The notes under the pieces: generated by a model | Seen by the model: the letters and a program-made list of their open reading frames with translations, nothing else | What the model was told of the DNA's origin: nothing | Database searches by the model: none | Shown here: positions 12,084-24,702 of the stretch, piece after piece | How positions within the stretch are numbered: the first letter of the stretch is position 1 | How the letters are laid out: every line of letters begins with the position of its first letter | DNA from: Medicago truncatula | Lineage: Eukaryota > Streptophyta > Magnoliopsida > Fabales > Fabaceae | DNA: 64,000 nucleotides | Direction of reading: 5' to 3' | Assembly (NCBI RefSeq): GCF_003473485.1 | Contig: NC_053048.1 | Location: 49,535,755 to 49,599,754 of the forward strand | Translations under genes and position numbers: made by a program

Positions 12084-15000
12084 TCAACGCCAAGCTTCAG
12101 CCAACTCGGATCTTGAATTTATTCGTCCAATAAGAGCAATTCCCCTGTTCTTCTCCACCGATCCTGCTGAACACTTGTCTGTATCAGAAGTATTCAACTG
12201 AAGGCTTTTGCAATTTTTTGTTTGATCCCCAATTGCCATAGAGCAAATTTGAGAGACAACGCCGCAAGGACAACTGTCAACCAGCAACCTATTTCCACTA
12301 GGAATAAAATTTTCGGTAGATGTTTGCAGACTTTTGGATCCACTCTCAGTTTCACAGTCATCTTTAAAAAGATGTGTGGGGCTTTGTTGTGAAGGCTCGG
12401 CGGTGACAAAAACTGTGTCCTCGTCGCTGTAATCATTTCCGTATTCACTTTCATCCTTGAAAAGCAACGGTGAATCGCTCTGATGCCCGTCGTCATCAAA
12501 AGAATTTAGGTTTGAAGAGGGATTTGATTTTGTGATTGACTCCTCTCTTTCTTTCAGTGTCATTGCTACTAGAGTCTTGAGGAAATTCATGACTTGTACA
12601 GCATACATCAGAGCAGTCAAAGGATCTACCATCTGCAAGAGATGTGTAAGAAATGATGTTATTGTCGTAAAGATTAATCATAACCTCAATCCAATACTAT
12701 AATTTTGCTAAACATAAAAGAAATGCTGTTATTGAAACATGAATCAACCTCGATCTTTGACTGATACTAAAACTTTGCACAACAAACTTGAATAGATTCA
12801 AGAATACCAGAAACTGCAGCCAAATTCATAGCACTAATCCGAATAATTTATCAATATTCATCAGAATAAAAACAATAATCATATATTTAATCACAAAAAG
12901 AATAATAATTTTCGTAGCTTCATAAAGAATCTGTAGATATGAACATGCCATTCCAAAGGAACATTCAACCATCCAAAGGATGTGTATTGTTCCACAATGA
13001 GCATGAGATGCAGAATAATAAACCTAGACTGCACATCTAGGGACAAGTACTACTCTGATTGGGGTTTGAGATCTATGAAGAAAAGAAAATCTCAATATTA
13101 TAATTATGCTGAAAAGGTATGTCAAACTCAAATGTTCACACTGATGGCTGTATTTTTATGGATAAAACATAACCAAACGACAAAACAAGATAACATTATT
13201 CTCTACTAGGTTAAGATAATCAAACATTGGCTAAGATGCCTAAAGTACAAAGTCTCAAATAAAATTAAAAAACCGGAATTTCAAAAATTAAAATCCTTAA
13301 ACTACTTTGCATTTTACATTAGTATGCTTCCCCTGCCCTTTAAAAGATCTCCAAAAGTCTATTTAAGGATATGGCCATGTAAATCAATTCTCAGAAAAAA
13401 TGTTTGATTTATTTAATAGAAGACAGTTGATTAGTTAAACTAACCACATAGAAGTAAGGATATAACCACAACAAAATGTCTTTGAAGTTCAATCGCAAAA
13501 AAAAAGGGGACTAAGAGCAAAACCTTCTACTGAATATAAAAGGGAACATGATTTTGGCTTACGTGAGTCATGTTTGGTGCAAAAACCATTGCAATATTAC
13601 GTGCGTTCATCTTGTTCAAATGTTCCATCTGAGCAACGTCTGCCATTAGGTTTACTGCCCAATCTAGGAGGGCGGATTCTGTTGCAGGAAGAAGCCTCAC
13701 AAGCTGAGCACATTCTTCTTCTGTTTGGGACTGCATCACCTGCTCTGGCGAAAGAGGGTCCAGTATACCAGTTGGAAGTTCTCTGAACCAAGCCTACAGA
13801 GTTTCTCAAGTATATCAAAAATTAATGAAATAATCCCTTTCAATATAGCTACCTAGACAACTTCGTATGCAATTACCATATTTCCCTACAGTAACTAAAA
13901 AAGGAAAACAATTAACATTAGTACATTAAAATTAGGGTTAAATATATTTTTAATTCATATAATAAATTAATAATTATTTTGAATTTCGACTTTAGTCCTT
14001 GTGCCAGCATTTAATCTCTACGAATTACAAAATCACACATTTTTAGTCCCTAAAGAGGGCGTAAAAGTATGCAGTTTTGTAATTTGTGGGGAATGAAAAC
14101 TGGATATAAGGGCTAAAAGCATATTTAACAATTTAAATTATCTAGACAACGTTCAAATAGACGATAGGACCAAATCCCAACAACCTAAGAGCCTAGTTCC
14201 ATATAAATCTCTAACATTTAAAAGAGGAAAGAGGGATAAAGATTTTGAAAGAATTTGTTTTAGTAATACCTTTATAAGACCTGCCAAGCAATGCACGTCA
14301 ATACCATTTGGTACCACTCCTCTGTTCAATTGTTCCCTCACAAACTCCTCTTGACTATTTTCAGCATTAATTCTGAAGATTCCTTCGGCCTGGGTGTATG
14401 CATTTAATAGTTCAATTTCAAGGTTCAGGTCTATTGAAACTAAACAACAGATCATACAAAAGGTTTCCGGAATGTATTATTAGTTCAAATACCTGCAGGC
14501 CTCCTTGTGCATACAGATGCCTTTGCATTAACAGCAGTATTGTAGGTACACTATTTCCTCTGGCATCAAAAGAAAGCTGCATAGATTCTGTTGAAACACC
14601 AAAAACACTTGTGCTGTGGACAACAATTGAAAATATACCAACAGTCAAAACAATGATATAATTCAGGACGCATTCATCAAACATGTATTATAGGTGGGTA
14701 AATAAGAGAGAATACTGCCAAAAAAATAGATGAGCAGATAGAGAGGCTTTGAACCAAGTGTGTAAATGATATTTTGTTTATTTGTATCAAAGATAGCTAT
14801 ACTGATAAATGTATAAAATAACATCACTTTATTTATTAATGTGTCATTTCAGTTCAAAGAAATAATGCATCATTTTATGATAATAAATCCAACACCAGTG
14901 ATGAAGGGTCCCAAATTTCAAATAAAACAAAACTGACAACATAATCAACAAGGAATAAAAGGTATATTTGACCTGATTAGCAGAGATGGAAGAAAGCATC

Positions 15001-17190
15001 TATACTACTAATGATTTTTACTAGTTGTAAATTACACTGTACCAACTTCAAAAGACTAATTGTCAAATAGACATCACTTTGTTTATTAATATTATTATGT
15101 GTCCTTTCAGTTGCAAGAAATAATCAATTATCTTCCAATAATAAACCCAAAACCTTGATGAAGTGCCCCAAATTTCAAATAAAACAAAACTGACCATTTA
15201 ACCAAAAATGACGCTAGTTGTAAATTACAATGTACCGACTTCAAAAGACTAATTGTCAAATAGACATCACTTTGTTTATTGATATTATTATGAGTCCTCT
15301 CAGTTGTAAGAAATAACCAATTATCTTCCAACAATAAATCCAAAACAATTGATGGCCCCAAATTTCGAATAAAACAAAACTGACTGCTTAACCAACATGG
15401 AAATAAAATTAAAAGGTATCTTTGACTTGATTAGCAAAGAAGGAAGAAAGCATTTATACTAATGATTTTACCTTCCTCTCATTTTTCTCATATCTTTTAC
15501 TAGTTACCAAGAACCAAATCTACTTAATAAGACTAATTTGCAAATAGGCAAATATAATGAGCATAAATGGATAATATCACAACAAGTCATCAGAACGGAA
15601 GTTGCTCCATTTATCCAAAAAAACTGAATCATATGCCTTATAAAGCATCAATTACATCTATTAAGCAACTTCAAGCTTGGATATGAACAGAAAAAACTAG
15701 ATATTAATCCAATGTCTATGAAATTATAAAACAATAATCAGCCTATACTAACCCAAAAAATAGAAATCTCAATATGGAAAAAAAAAAAAAAAAGCTTCTA
15801 AAATGCGATTTGTTCAGAATCGGATATGGATTTCAAAATTCAACATCACACAAGTTAATTTGATAAATTATAAACAAAAAAGCATAAATTGGGAACCAAG
15901 TGTGTAAATGATATTTTGTCAGTTTGTATAAAGAAGGCTATACTGACAGATGTAAAAAGAACATCACTTTATGTCATCTCAGTTGCAAAAAAGAATCAAT
16001 TATTTTCCAATGATAAATCCAACACCATTGATGAAGTTCCCCAAATTTCAAATAAAACAAACTGACCACATAACCAACAAGGAAATAAAAGGTATCTTTG
16101 ACTCAATTAGCAAAGATGGAAGAAAGCATCTATACTAATGATTTTACCTTCCTCTCATTTTCCTCATATCTTTTACTGGATACAATGAACCAAATCCACT
16201 TAATAAGACTAATTTTCAAATTCACAGGTATCATTATAGAGTATAGATGCATAACATGAAATGTCATAAGGATGCAAATTGCTCCATTTATCCAAAAAAA
16301 ATCGAATCTATATACCGTAGAGGACCTTCGATTACATTTGTTATGCAACTTCAAGTTTGATATTAACAGATAAAAAAGTGGGAAAAAATCTAGATACTAA
16401 CCTAATGTCTATGAAATTCTAAAGCCATAATCAGCCTATACTAAACCCAACAAATCGAAATCTCGATATGGAAAGAGAGCTTCTAAAAAGCAATCTGTTG
16501 AGAATAGGATATGGATTATGAAATTCAACATCACACAAATTAAATTGATAAACTTATCATCGTATCAAACAAAAAAAGCATAAATTGGGAACAATAATTT
16601 TCCAAGAAAATGTATTTTGGGGAACATCATTCCAATTGTATGAATCACAGATTCAGAATAACAAAAAGGGTCATTCGAAATTGAAGAAAGATACAAAATT
16701 TACGAAAGTAACAGAATTTAAACAAACCCCAAATGAAAATAACTTGATAAGAGAGAGAGAGAGAGAGAAGAACAAACCTAGCACTAGGAGGTCTTGTTGG
16801 AACTTCAGGTTCAAATTCAACAGGCAAACCAAGAAAACCATGAAAACGATCAAAAGTAACATGAGCAACATGTCTAACATTAGAAGGCCAACCAATTTCC
16901 ATTGAAGAAGAAAGTTCAGAACCAGTGTTGGTACAACCAATCAAAGATTTCCTAAACGTAGCAATCAAAAGAGTCAAAATAGAAAGTTGATCTTTTTCCT
17001 CTTCTTCTTCGTCTTCAGATTGTTGTTGTTGTTGTTGTTGTTGTTGAATCTGGTAATGGGTCATGACGGTTTCATTGTCGCTGTTGTTAAAAGGTGAAGA
17101 ATTAGTTTGGTGGTGTTGTGAGTGTGACACATCATTGAATGGACTTGAAGAACAGCTTGAAGGTGAAGGAAATTGAAGCACTTCTGTCAT
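12084..17190 (-). CDS. ROPGAP: Rho GTPase-activating protein with CRIB motif (RopGAP)
   Basis: The protein should speed GTP hydrolysis by plant ROP GTPases at the plasma membrane, limiting ROP signalling. Five exons join in one frame (477 codons plus stop): 17190-16778, 14613-14493, 14389-14270, 13793-13563, 12632-12084. The N-terminus MTEVLQFP matches the conserved start of plant RopGAPs, so I chose that ATG; the upstream in-frame extension has no ATG. A Ser/Gln-rich head with a run of nine Gln and an acidic patch (about 48-66) precedes the CRIB motif (MEIGWPSNVRHVAHVTFD, 97-114). The RhoGAP domain follows, with GIFR (arginine finger R184), VREQLNRG, DVHCLAGLIKAWFRELP and NKMNARNIAMVFAPNMT. 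The tail ends AEAWR, as in known RopGAPs. Length is near the usual 466. The Gln run is encoded by CAA repeats and may vary in length. Confidence 0.94.
13934..14129. mobile_element. MITE-like repeat in RopGAP intron 3
   Basis: The left end AGGGTTAAATATATTTTTA and the right end, reverse-complemented GTTAAATATGCTTTTAG, form an imperfect inverted repeat, with TTTAGTCC-type blocks inside. This pattern is a common legume MITE. A decayed half-copy of a similar repeat seems to lie near 30540-30650. Confidence 0.55.
14750..16590. repeat. Imperfect direct repeats inside RopGAP intron 1
   Basis: Blocks such as GGAAGAAAGCATCTATACTA, CCAAATTTCAAATAAAACAA and AACCAAGTGTGTAAATGATA recur three or four times (about 14750-15010, 15050-15230, 15240-15500, 15893-16170). 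A longer unit of about 690 bp is duplicated: 15430-15890 resembles 16100-16585. The intron therefore grew by local duplication. No coding signal. Confidence 0.7.
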
Positions 17191-18736
17191 ATTTGAAGAA
17201 TAATGATGAATTGATGGAGTGAAGTTTGATTCAAGAAATGGATTATGGAAGGTGGAATGTGACAATCATTGAAGCACTATGTTATGTGAATGTGACTTCG
17301 GGTAACCGCTTTACCCGACCCGAATTCAGATTCTCTCTCTCTCTCTCTCGCTCGTTCGCGTGTTATTCTATTCTATTCAGAGAAGAATCATAACATCTCT
17401 CAGAGAGAGATAGAAGAGGTGGTTGGTTAGGGTGAATCGCCAAGATGAAGCCTAGTAGATTATTAATTATTATTGGAAAATAACGTGCTCTTATTATATT
17501 TCTACTTTTTTATTTTTATTTCTAGAACTAGAAAATGAGATATATCATATATGCAAGTCTAATATTTTTCACATGGTAAAAAAAAACCCATATAAATTAG
17601 CCTTGCACCATCCATGGGTATGTTTTCAATCATCTCATCAATAAATTAAGATAGTATTATGCAATAAGCAGCTGTCTGGAATTGAACTTCAGTCTCAATA
17701 TATTATGTAATGTTCTCACCGGTTGTTAAGTTCAACGGAACGAAAACATATTAATTGGTAAAGTGATAATATTGCATATAAGTTTAGCTGAAATCACAAT
17801 GTTGAAAATTTTAACATGAATATTTGTCGTGGTTATTTGAATTTAGAATTCAAAATCTCTCGTTTATATGTATATAAGTTTTCACATACCTTTAAAAAAT
17901 TAAGATAGTATTTGTCACTCGTCTCCGCGTAAAATAATGATTTTTCTTAACAAAAATAAAGTATTTATTGTAGTAGATGTTAGGTATGACAAAAACATTG
18001 CTGAAAGAACCATGTGTGACTAAACAATTGATTATAAGTTCGATCTCTAACTTTAATCTATAGATAAAACTCGATTGAAAAGGTAAAATTACTTCTAAAC
18101 TTGTTATATACTCCTTCTGTTATTATTAATAAATAAAATTATTTAACTTCACTTGTAAATTTGCATTGTGACTAAAGATGAATCAGCGATGTTAGAGGAA
18201 AATTACGTTGATTTTATGTCGGTCTCTCATTTATATTACTTTTTCTCTCATTTTTTTATTAATCCTTTTTTATCTTTCTTTTTTTATAAAACACACAAAT
18301 TACGCTAAAGTCACCATGACTTTTCCGTTTTAAAGTCGTAAATTTAAATACAACTCATCTTAGCGAATATAAAAACTAACAAAAAGAATGTGTGCACATG
18401 CAAAATTATATTAAAGTCACCTTAAATTTTTCCATAAAGTCATTGAATCATATCCAAAAATTGAGATTTAAAGGCTTGAAGATGAAAAAGTCTCGGTAAC
18501 TTCGTTATTATTTCTCTTTATCTTTCTATTTGATAAAACATGCAAATTTATACTAATATTATTATGGCTTTTCCACAAAATCAATCAATCTCAATCCTCA
18601 TAAGATGGACTCAAACTCTAAACTTCCCTAGTCCAATGTCTGATTTTCTATCAATAGACCTTATCCTTAGAATTAATTTTGCTGATTTTTTTATTAATTA
18701 AAAAATAAAGTTGACCAGCAATTTTTTAAATATATT
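17191..18736. other. RopGAP upstream region and AT-rich intergenic DNA
   Basis: Just upstream of the RopGAP start lies a (CT)n run at about 17334-17349. On the minus strand a tiny upstream reading frame of eight codons starts at 17269 and stops at 17243. From 17450 to 18736 there is only AT-rich sequence, with no gene recognised. Confidence 0.5.
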
Positions 18737-18739
18737 TCT

Positions 18740-20800
18740 TTTTTTTTGAATCAGTAAATTTTATTAGACAACCAAATCCCTGCTCAAGACGAACAGAGAC
18801 CGGTGGAACTGAGAATACAACCAAAAGGCGCCGTATATAGGCGGAACACCTGGAAATAAACACCCTAAAAACTCCCTTGATGACAACACCCACAAAAAAA
18901 TACGTCATCACCTAAAACATACCTATTCACGAAAGCAACCATTGTAAAAATGAAATCCAATACCACCCATCGTCACTACTCGCCCCCAAAGAAAAACACC
19001 TCTAAAAAATAAACTCCTGAAACCAAAGCTGATCCATATCCGAAAAGCTCTTATCTGAAAGATCGTTCAGTTGCCACCACCTCACGACCTCTGATCCACC
19101 GAAAGAAACCATAAAAAGCCCAAACCAAACTTAAGCCAAAGGATTGACTCCCGATCTCGAATCAAAAGTGATCAGCCCACCAGACTTTAGGACCAAATCA
19201 GGAGGGCACCCCTCACCCCCGATGCACCAGAGAAACACCACATCGCGCCAAATAAGAATGCAGCTGGACACAGACTCCCGATCTCGAAGCAAAAGTAACC
19301 GGCCCATCGGAGACCAGCACACAAAAAGTATGACAAACGACAAGAGATACGGTGGTGCAAACAACCAAACAAATCAAAAGGAAAAGGCTCAGAACAACGG
19401 GACACGCTTCCTCCAACCACCTTAAACACCTTAACAACCCAAAAATCACAAACAAGAGCCAATGACGACGAACATGGACCCGAGTAACAGATGCTACCTC
19501 CAAAAGAAATCACCTCTAACAAACACCATCCACCGCACGTAAACACCCGCTAGCCCCTTATATAGCTCCCGTCCGCAAACCGTTCCGACACCAATCCGAG
19601 TCCAAAACAACCACAACTATCCATCCAAACCTCACCAAGACAGTCCCACAATCCCTCAAGCAAAGGCACCACCACGCAACACCACCAACACACAAAATAG
19701 AATACAACATCAAAATAGTAATAATAACGGAACATATAGTGACCTCGGAGGGGTCTAGCACCAAACAAGTCAAATCTGAAGCGCCACGGCCATCGATGCG
19801 TACAACCACAACCACCACGATCCTTACGACGACAAACGATTCGGAAGTTCGTTGAAAGAGGATTAATCATGCATAAAAGGGATGCCACAACCTCTGCAGC
19901 CGCTAGAAACTAATCACACATATCGACACCACACGCCCCCTCCACACCACACATCCGTCACCACCACCAACCACCCCTTCACCACCTACACTTCACTAGA
20001 AAACTCACCAACAACCGACACCTTCAGCTGTCGGAAACGGACCAAACACGGCACCACACCACACCACCACGCATCACCACCGCCTCACATCGTCGTCACG
20101 CACATCACCACCGCTGCCGCAGCCTCACCACCTCTAAACGGATCATACCACCGGAACACCGACCCATCACCACCAAAAACCACAAAACATATAACAAAGT
20201 CGGAACTGCCACAACGAAATGAGCCACAAAGAAATGATCTGCAGCTCGCACGTGCTCCGACAATAGTACCGTGGTGGTGGAGTGACGCGAACCGAAGCAA
20301 GGGAAGCAGCAAAAGTGCAACAAATGTTGAAGTTTCTTCCTTGCTGAGAGATGAAAACATGCTCCTATGTGATTAAGCGGCGCTAGATTTGAAGCAGAAA
20401 CAAGCAAGGACCGGACAACACCAGGACAAGGAACCACGGAAAACGGACATGAACAGAGCACCACACCAAAGAACAAAAGCGTTTCACTACCAAACGCCCC
20501 ATGCCGCCGGCGCCGTCGGAAAAATGAGCCGCAACCACCGGACCCAAGGACCTCCGCCGAGAGAACCGGCGCAGGAGGTGATGCGGATGGCTGGGCCATC
20601 ATCGCACCACCAACTACCTCTTCTACATCTTGGAAGCTTTGAATTTGGATACAAGGGTATGCCGGCGATGCAAAGTCTTAGAGAGAGGTCAGAGAAAGAG
20701 AAAGTAAAGTTAGAGAGAGTTAGTTCCACTATGATTAGAACTCACTCACAAATATTGAAGTCCAATGTCCATTTTTGTTTTGCCTGAAGCTAGTGATAGG
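18740..20800 (-). mobile_element. GC-rich non-autonomous L1-like retroposon with poly(A) tail
   Basis: This 2-kb block stands out for its higher GC content and its runs of CCA/CCG (plus strand) between AT-rich flanks. Read on the minus strand it ends in AATAAAATTTACTGATTC followed by a run of A, the usual 3' end of plant L1-type elements. The minus-strand 5' end has CT-rich sequence near 20680-20730. Frames of 60-165 codons exist on both strands but none resembles reverse transcriptase, nuclease or a zinc knuckle. ATATATTT occurs next to both ends and could be a short target duplication. The class is inferred from the tail; the 5' limit is approximate. Confidence 0.55.
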
Positions 20801-23800
20801 GTGACATATATTTAAATTCATTCACATCTTGTGTCTATTTCAAAGAGAATGACAAGTAATCAAGTATAATTAAATTCATTCACATTTGACCTATCTATGT
20901 CCAAAATCCAAGTTGGATGATCATGACAGGTGACAATGAGACGTCCAAGGTGCACACTAACCATCTGCTGTTAGCTTCGTTGATCTGAATATTATGGAAA
21001 ATGATTGGTAGACCACTCATATTTCCATACCACTCATACACCCCACATATTCTAGAGGAGAGAGATGGATGAAAGAGAAGAGAGACAAAGTGTTTGTGGG
21101 ATATAAGACACGTGTCACATGTTTATGTGGAGGTTTAAGTGTGTATGTCACCTATGAGTGTACATATATCATCACTCGAATATTATTCCTCACCTTTTCA
21201 TTGAATTGTAGCTGTAACCTTTTCTTTTTTCACTTTCAATTAATAGTACGTTTAAACTGAAAATTTGGGATATTAGAGAGTTGTTTACTGTTTTTCTTGA
21301 CAAAATATTTACCGTTTTTTGTCAAGGTTTTACACGGATTCCATACCATAAGTCTTCAATCTTTTTTAATATTCAAATCACTCGCATATGTAAGTATATA
21401 TGTTTCTTAGTTAGTGAAGATTTTTTTGCTCTAATGTCTCTTTTTAACATGTGTTTATAGAAAACTGCTGCGTAATTTTTTTTGGCTAATTTCAGATGTT
21501 CTTTAAGATTAGATGCTACCCTTTAGCAAACTCCCCTGCAAAAGTTGGAGATTGAATAGAGGCTTGATGCCATAGGAAGGGCTCTGTTTCTAGTGTTCCT
21601 TTTGTTTCTTTGTCATTCTACCAAAAAGAACTTGTGGTATTTTTTCACTTAAACAAAATCATTTTTATTTTTATCGAATAAAATAAAGCATAAAGTCACA
21701 TACAAATTGTTACTCACTACATATACATTTTCTATCTGCTTAATTTATTATTGTTTTTTGTTGATTTATTTATTTTTTTCTTTTCAAAATGATTTATTAT
21801 TTATTATTACATATCCATTTTTATATGGAGATCCCAACGATTCCCTTAGAGTCTAATGAGTGTGAAAGAGTAATCAATTTTTTTAATTAATTAGTTAGCA
21901 AAAAAAGAAAATTAATCATAAAACAAATATGATATCAACATATTCATAAATATTACATATAAAATAAACTTTTACATACATTACGTAAAAAAAACAAATA
22001 AATATAAAATGTATTTTAGTGAATTGCTCAAAAGAACTGCCTAGTTGGATTAAGACAAACAATGAGATGGTTGGTGATGTGCTCACCCACCTTGGTCCAT
22101 ATCATATTACGTGGGGTTAAATCAGCTGAAAACTCAATAATGCTGTCTCCACGTGTCTTTAACTTCGTTTTCATTGTTTGTGTTGTGTTGGCGAAAGTAA
22201 AAAAATGAGAAAAATGGGGAGTTTTTGAAACATGGCTTTATAAGGGTCTTTTCAACCTCAAAAGGAAAATTGATGTAGCGTAACTATCTAACTAATAAGA
22301 AATATGTTTCTGTCAAATAACAATTTTATGCATTTTTTAATGATTGAAACTGATCTTGTCTTAATGTTTTTTTTTTCCATCCTTTCTTCATTCACTGGGA
22401 AATCTTTTCTTATGGTCCAAACTCGTGAGTAAAAATGTAATTACTCCTATGAAATTTAATCTTTGTATACTTATCATAATAAATTGTCTTCTAGTAATCT
22501 TTTTATGTATATCAAGTCTTTTTTTTTTCTTTTTTTTTTTTTTTCTGGATAAACTTTGCACCTATTTTTAATTTGTAAAATCAGTATTCTAAGAAGTTAT
22601 AAATGATGCATACATAATACATGTGGTTGTTCAGAAAAGGTAACACCTAACAATTCTCCTTACAAGAATAATGTTTGGAATACTTTGGCATTGGATAGGA
22701 CAAGAAGCAAATTGCTTGATGAAGTTGTTTGAGAAAAGCAGTATGCAGCTGTCCATTACAAACTGTATTTTCTGATTAGTTTAGAGATATAAAAATTCTA
22801 ACCAAACACATGCTACCATATAATTCTTAGAAGAAAGTGCATTGACTGTGATTTGAGAGGGGGAAAGAGCAGGAAGAAAAGCACATTGCTCAAGTAACAA
22901 CTAAGAAAAAAAACAAAGGGAAAATTAGTATCAACTTGGAAAAAAATCACCTACTTGTTAGACTTTGACGTGTCTTTAACGTTGTTAGGGTGACAACTAC
23001 AAATCAACAACATTAAAGACACGTTGGTGTCTAATAACCATGTATGTTCTATTTAAACGAAAATTCAAATAAAGGAGCACGGCATGCTCTTTTTGATACT
23101 TCAATGTCTTATTTAGAAAGAAAAATTAACTTAAATGATGGGTATGAAAAGTGTGTCAAACTTTTTCTTTTCTTATTAAAAAGATGATCAATCGTGTTCA
23201 TCACTCCCCTCCTTCATGACTTGGACCATAACATCTAAGAAAAAAACAAAGGAAAAATTGCAATGAGCTAAGATTTTGGTCCTCGCGAAGAACCTAATCA
23301 GAAACTTTTTTTCCCTCTCAACTGTCAACAGATATGTCATGCTACTTTACAAGAGCTTTTGTACTTGATTGAAAACTAAACTTTAAGGAAGAAAAACCGT
23401 TGTCAATCTTGCAAATTGTTCCCATTTCACGTTCAAATTTAAAATGGTTGGTAGAATCGTACAACCATGGTTTGTAAACATGGTTTGTAGTAGATTGCTT
23501 CCCAAGGACGAATTCCTTAAACATGGCTCAACTACTTTTTATGTGATGTTGGATTACTTTATGTTTCTATTATTGATTGGGTAAACCCTCAGTTGGGTCC
23601 CTGAAAGTGTTGCTCGCTATCAGGTACATCCCTGAATCAATGAAACGAACCAAAAACTCCCCGAATGTCTCTTCCGTTTGTCATTCACGTCCAAAACGTT
23701 AATTGAACGTTAATTGTGTTGATCTGGCTGCTAGACTTGCCACTTCAGCTGCTGTATTGGCATTCCACACATGCAAAGGACGAATCCACTGCAGCCATAG

Positions 23801-24201
23801 GATTATATACCATAACCATTGGATTTAGGCTGTGTTTTAACTCTATTTATTTTTAAAATGTAAAAATCCTACCAACCTTTTATCGTGTGTAGTCGTGCGC
23901 ATATATTTCGCACTATATAGCAAGGCTGATAATTTTTTATTTTAATCATGTTTGTTGGCCTAATAATGATTTCTAACTAATATTAGAAATGGTTTTGTTA
24001 ACGAGTATCTCCGTAACATTCATTAAAGATTTCAAATTAAAAAACCAATTAAGGAACCGTTTGAAATTTTGGAGAGGAAATGTGAAAGAAATTTTTCACC
24101 TTATTTGAGTAAATAGGGTAGAGCATAAAAGGATTATTTGAGAGAAATGTGAAAGAAATTTCAAATATTATTTGAGAGTTTTTGTAGAGTATAAAAGGAT
24201 T
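20801..24201. other. Intergenic AT-rich region with small repeats
   Basis: No gene recognised. The stretch at about 20990-21180 looks like a weak TIR element (CCACTCATA near one end, CACTCATAGG near the other). A 77-nt hairpin lies at 22958-23034. At 23585-23720 is a dispersed-repeat-like block (GGGTCCCTGAAAGTGTTGC). Near 24070-24200 two similar copies of GAAATGTGAAAGAAATTT.. follow each other. Confidence 0.45.
22958..23034. repeat. Short inverted repeat forming a 29-bp-arm hairpin
   Basis: Arms 22958-22986 and 23006-23034 pair over 29 positions with about five mismatches, with a 19-nt loop. Shared core is ACGTGTCTTTAA. It could be a small foldback element or a small-RNA precursor; the sequence alone does not decide. 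Confidence 0.5.
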
Positions 24202-24394
24202 GAGTAATGATACATGTACCACCTCATGTGGCAATACACCCTTTACACCCATACAAAATTCTGACACGTGGCAATCTGGACCCCACACAAATAGAAGATA
24301 AAGTGTGGTTGTGAGATGAACTTACCAAAATATCCCTAATACATAGGGTGTACAATGGGATGTAGGAATAAAGGGTGTTCATGTAACATTTTCC
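24202..24394. mobile_element. Small TIR element, 193 bp, with perfect 9-bp target duplication
   Basis: The ends are GAGTAATGATACATGTACCA and, reverse-complemented, GGAAAATGTTACATGAACAC. The element is flanked by AAAAGGATT on both sides (24193-24201 and 24395-24403). The 9-bp duplication suggests a Mutator-like or hAT-like MITE. It sits next to the left end of the mariner-like element. Confidence 0.75.
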
Positions 24395-24702
24395 AAAAGG
24401 ATTATCGTGATTAATAAAAAATTTGTCCCTTTTTATAAGACTCTTTTGATATTTTCAAGTGCATTAATTTTTTCTTTACAAAATTACCCCTATTTACTCT
24501 ACATATTTTTTTGAAAAGCAATAAATTCTTTTTTTCTTTGATAAAAAAAAGAGCAATAAGTTTACGTGGGAACTCTCAATTGATGCACTGAAGGCTGCCT
24601 TATATTCATGTCCCAAACAGTGGTAACTCCCAAGATTTTTTTTTTTTACGTGTGAATTTATTCATGTACCTCTTTGGTTCAATTTTTTTTTTTTTACTTA
24701 TA

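Noticed and set aside
19131-20787. Several frames of 80-165 codons on both strands, some Thr/His/Pro-rich
   Set aside because: They overlap each other in a GC-rich repetitive block with a poly(A) end; composition rather than coding explains the lack of stops.
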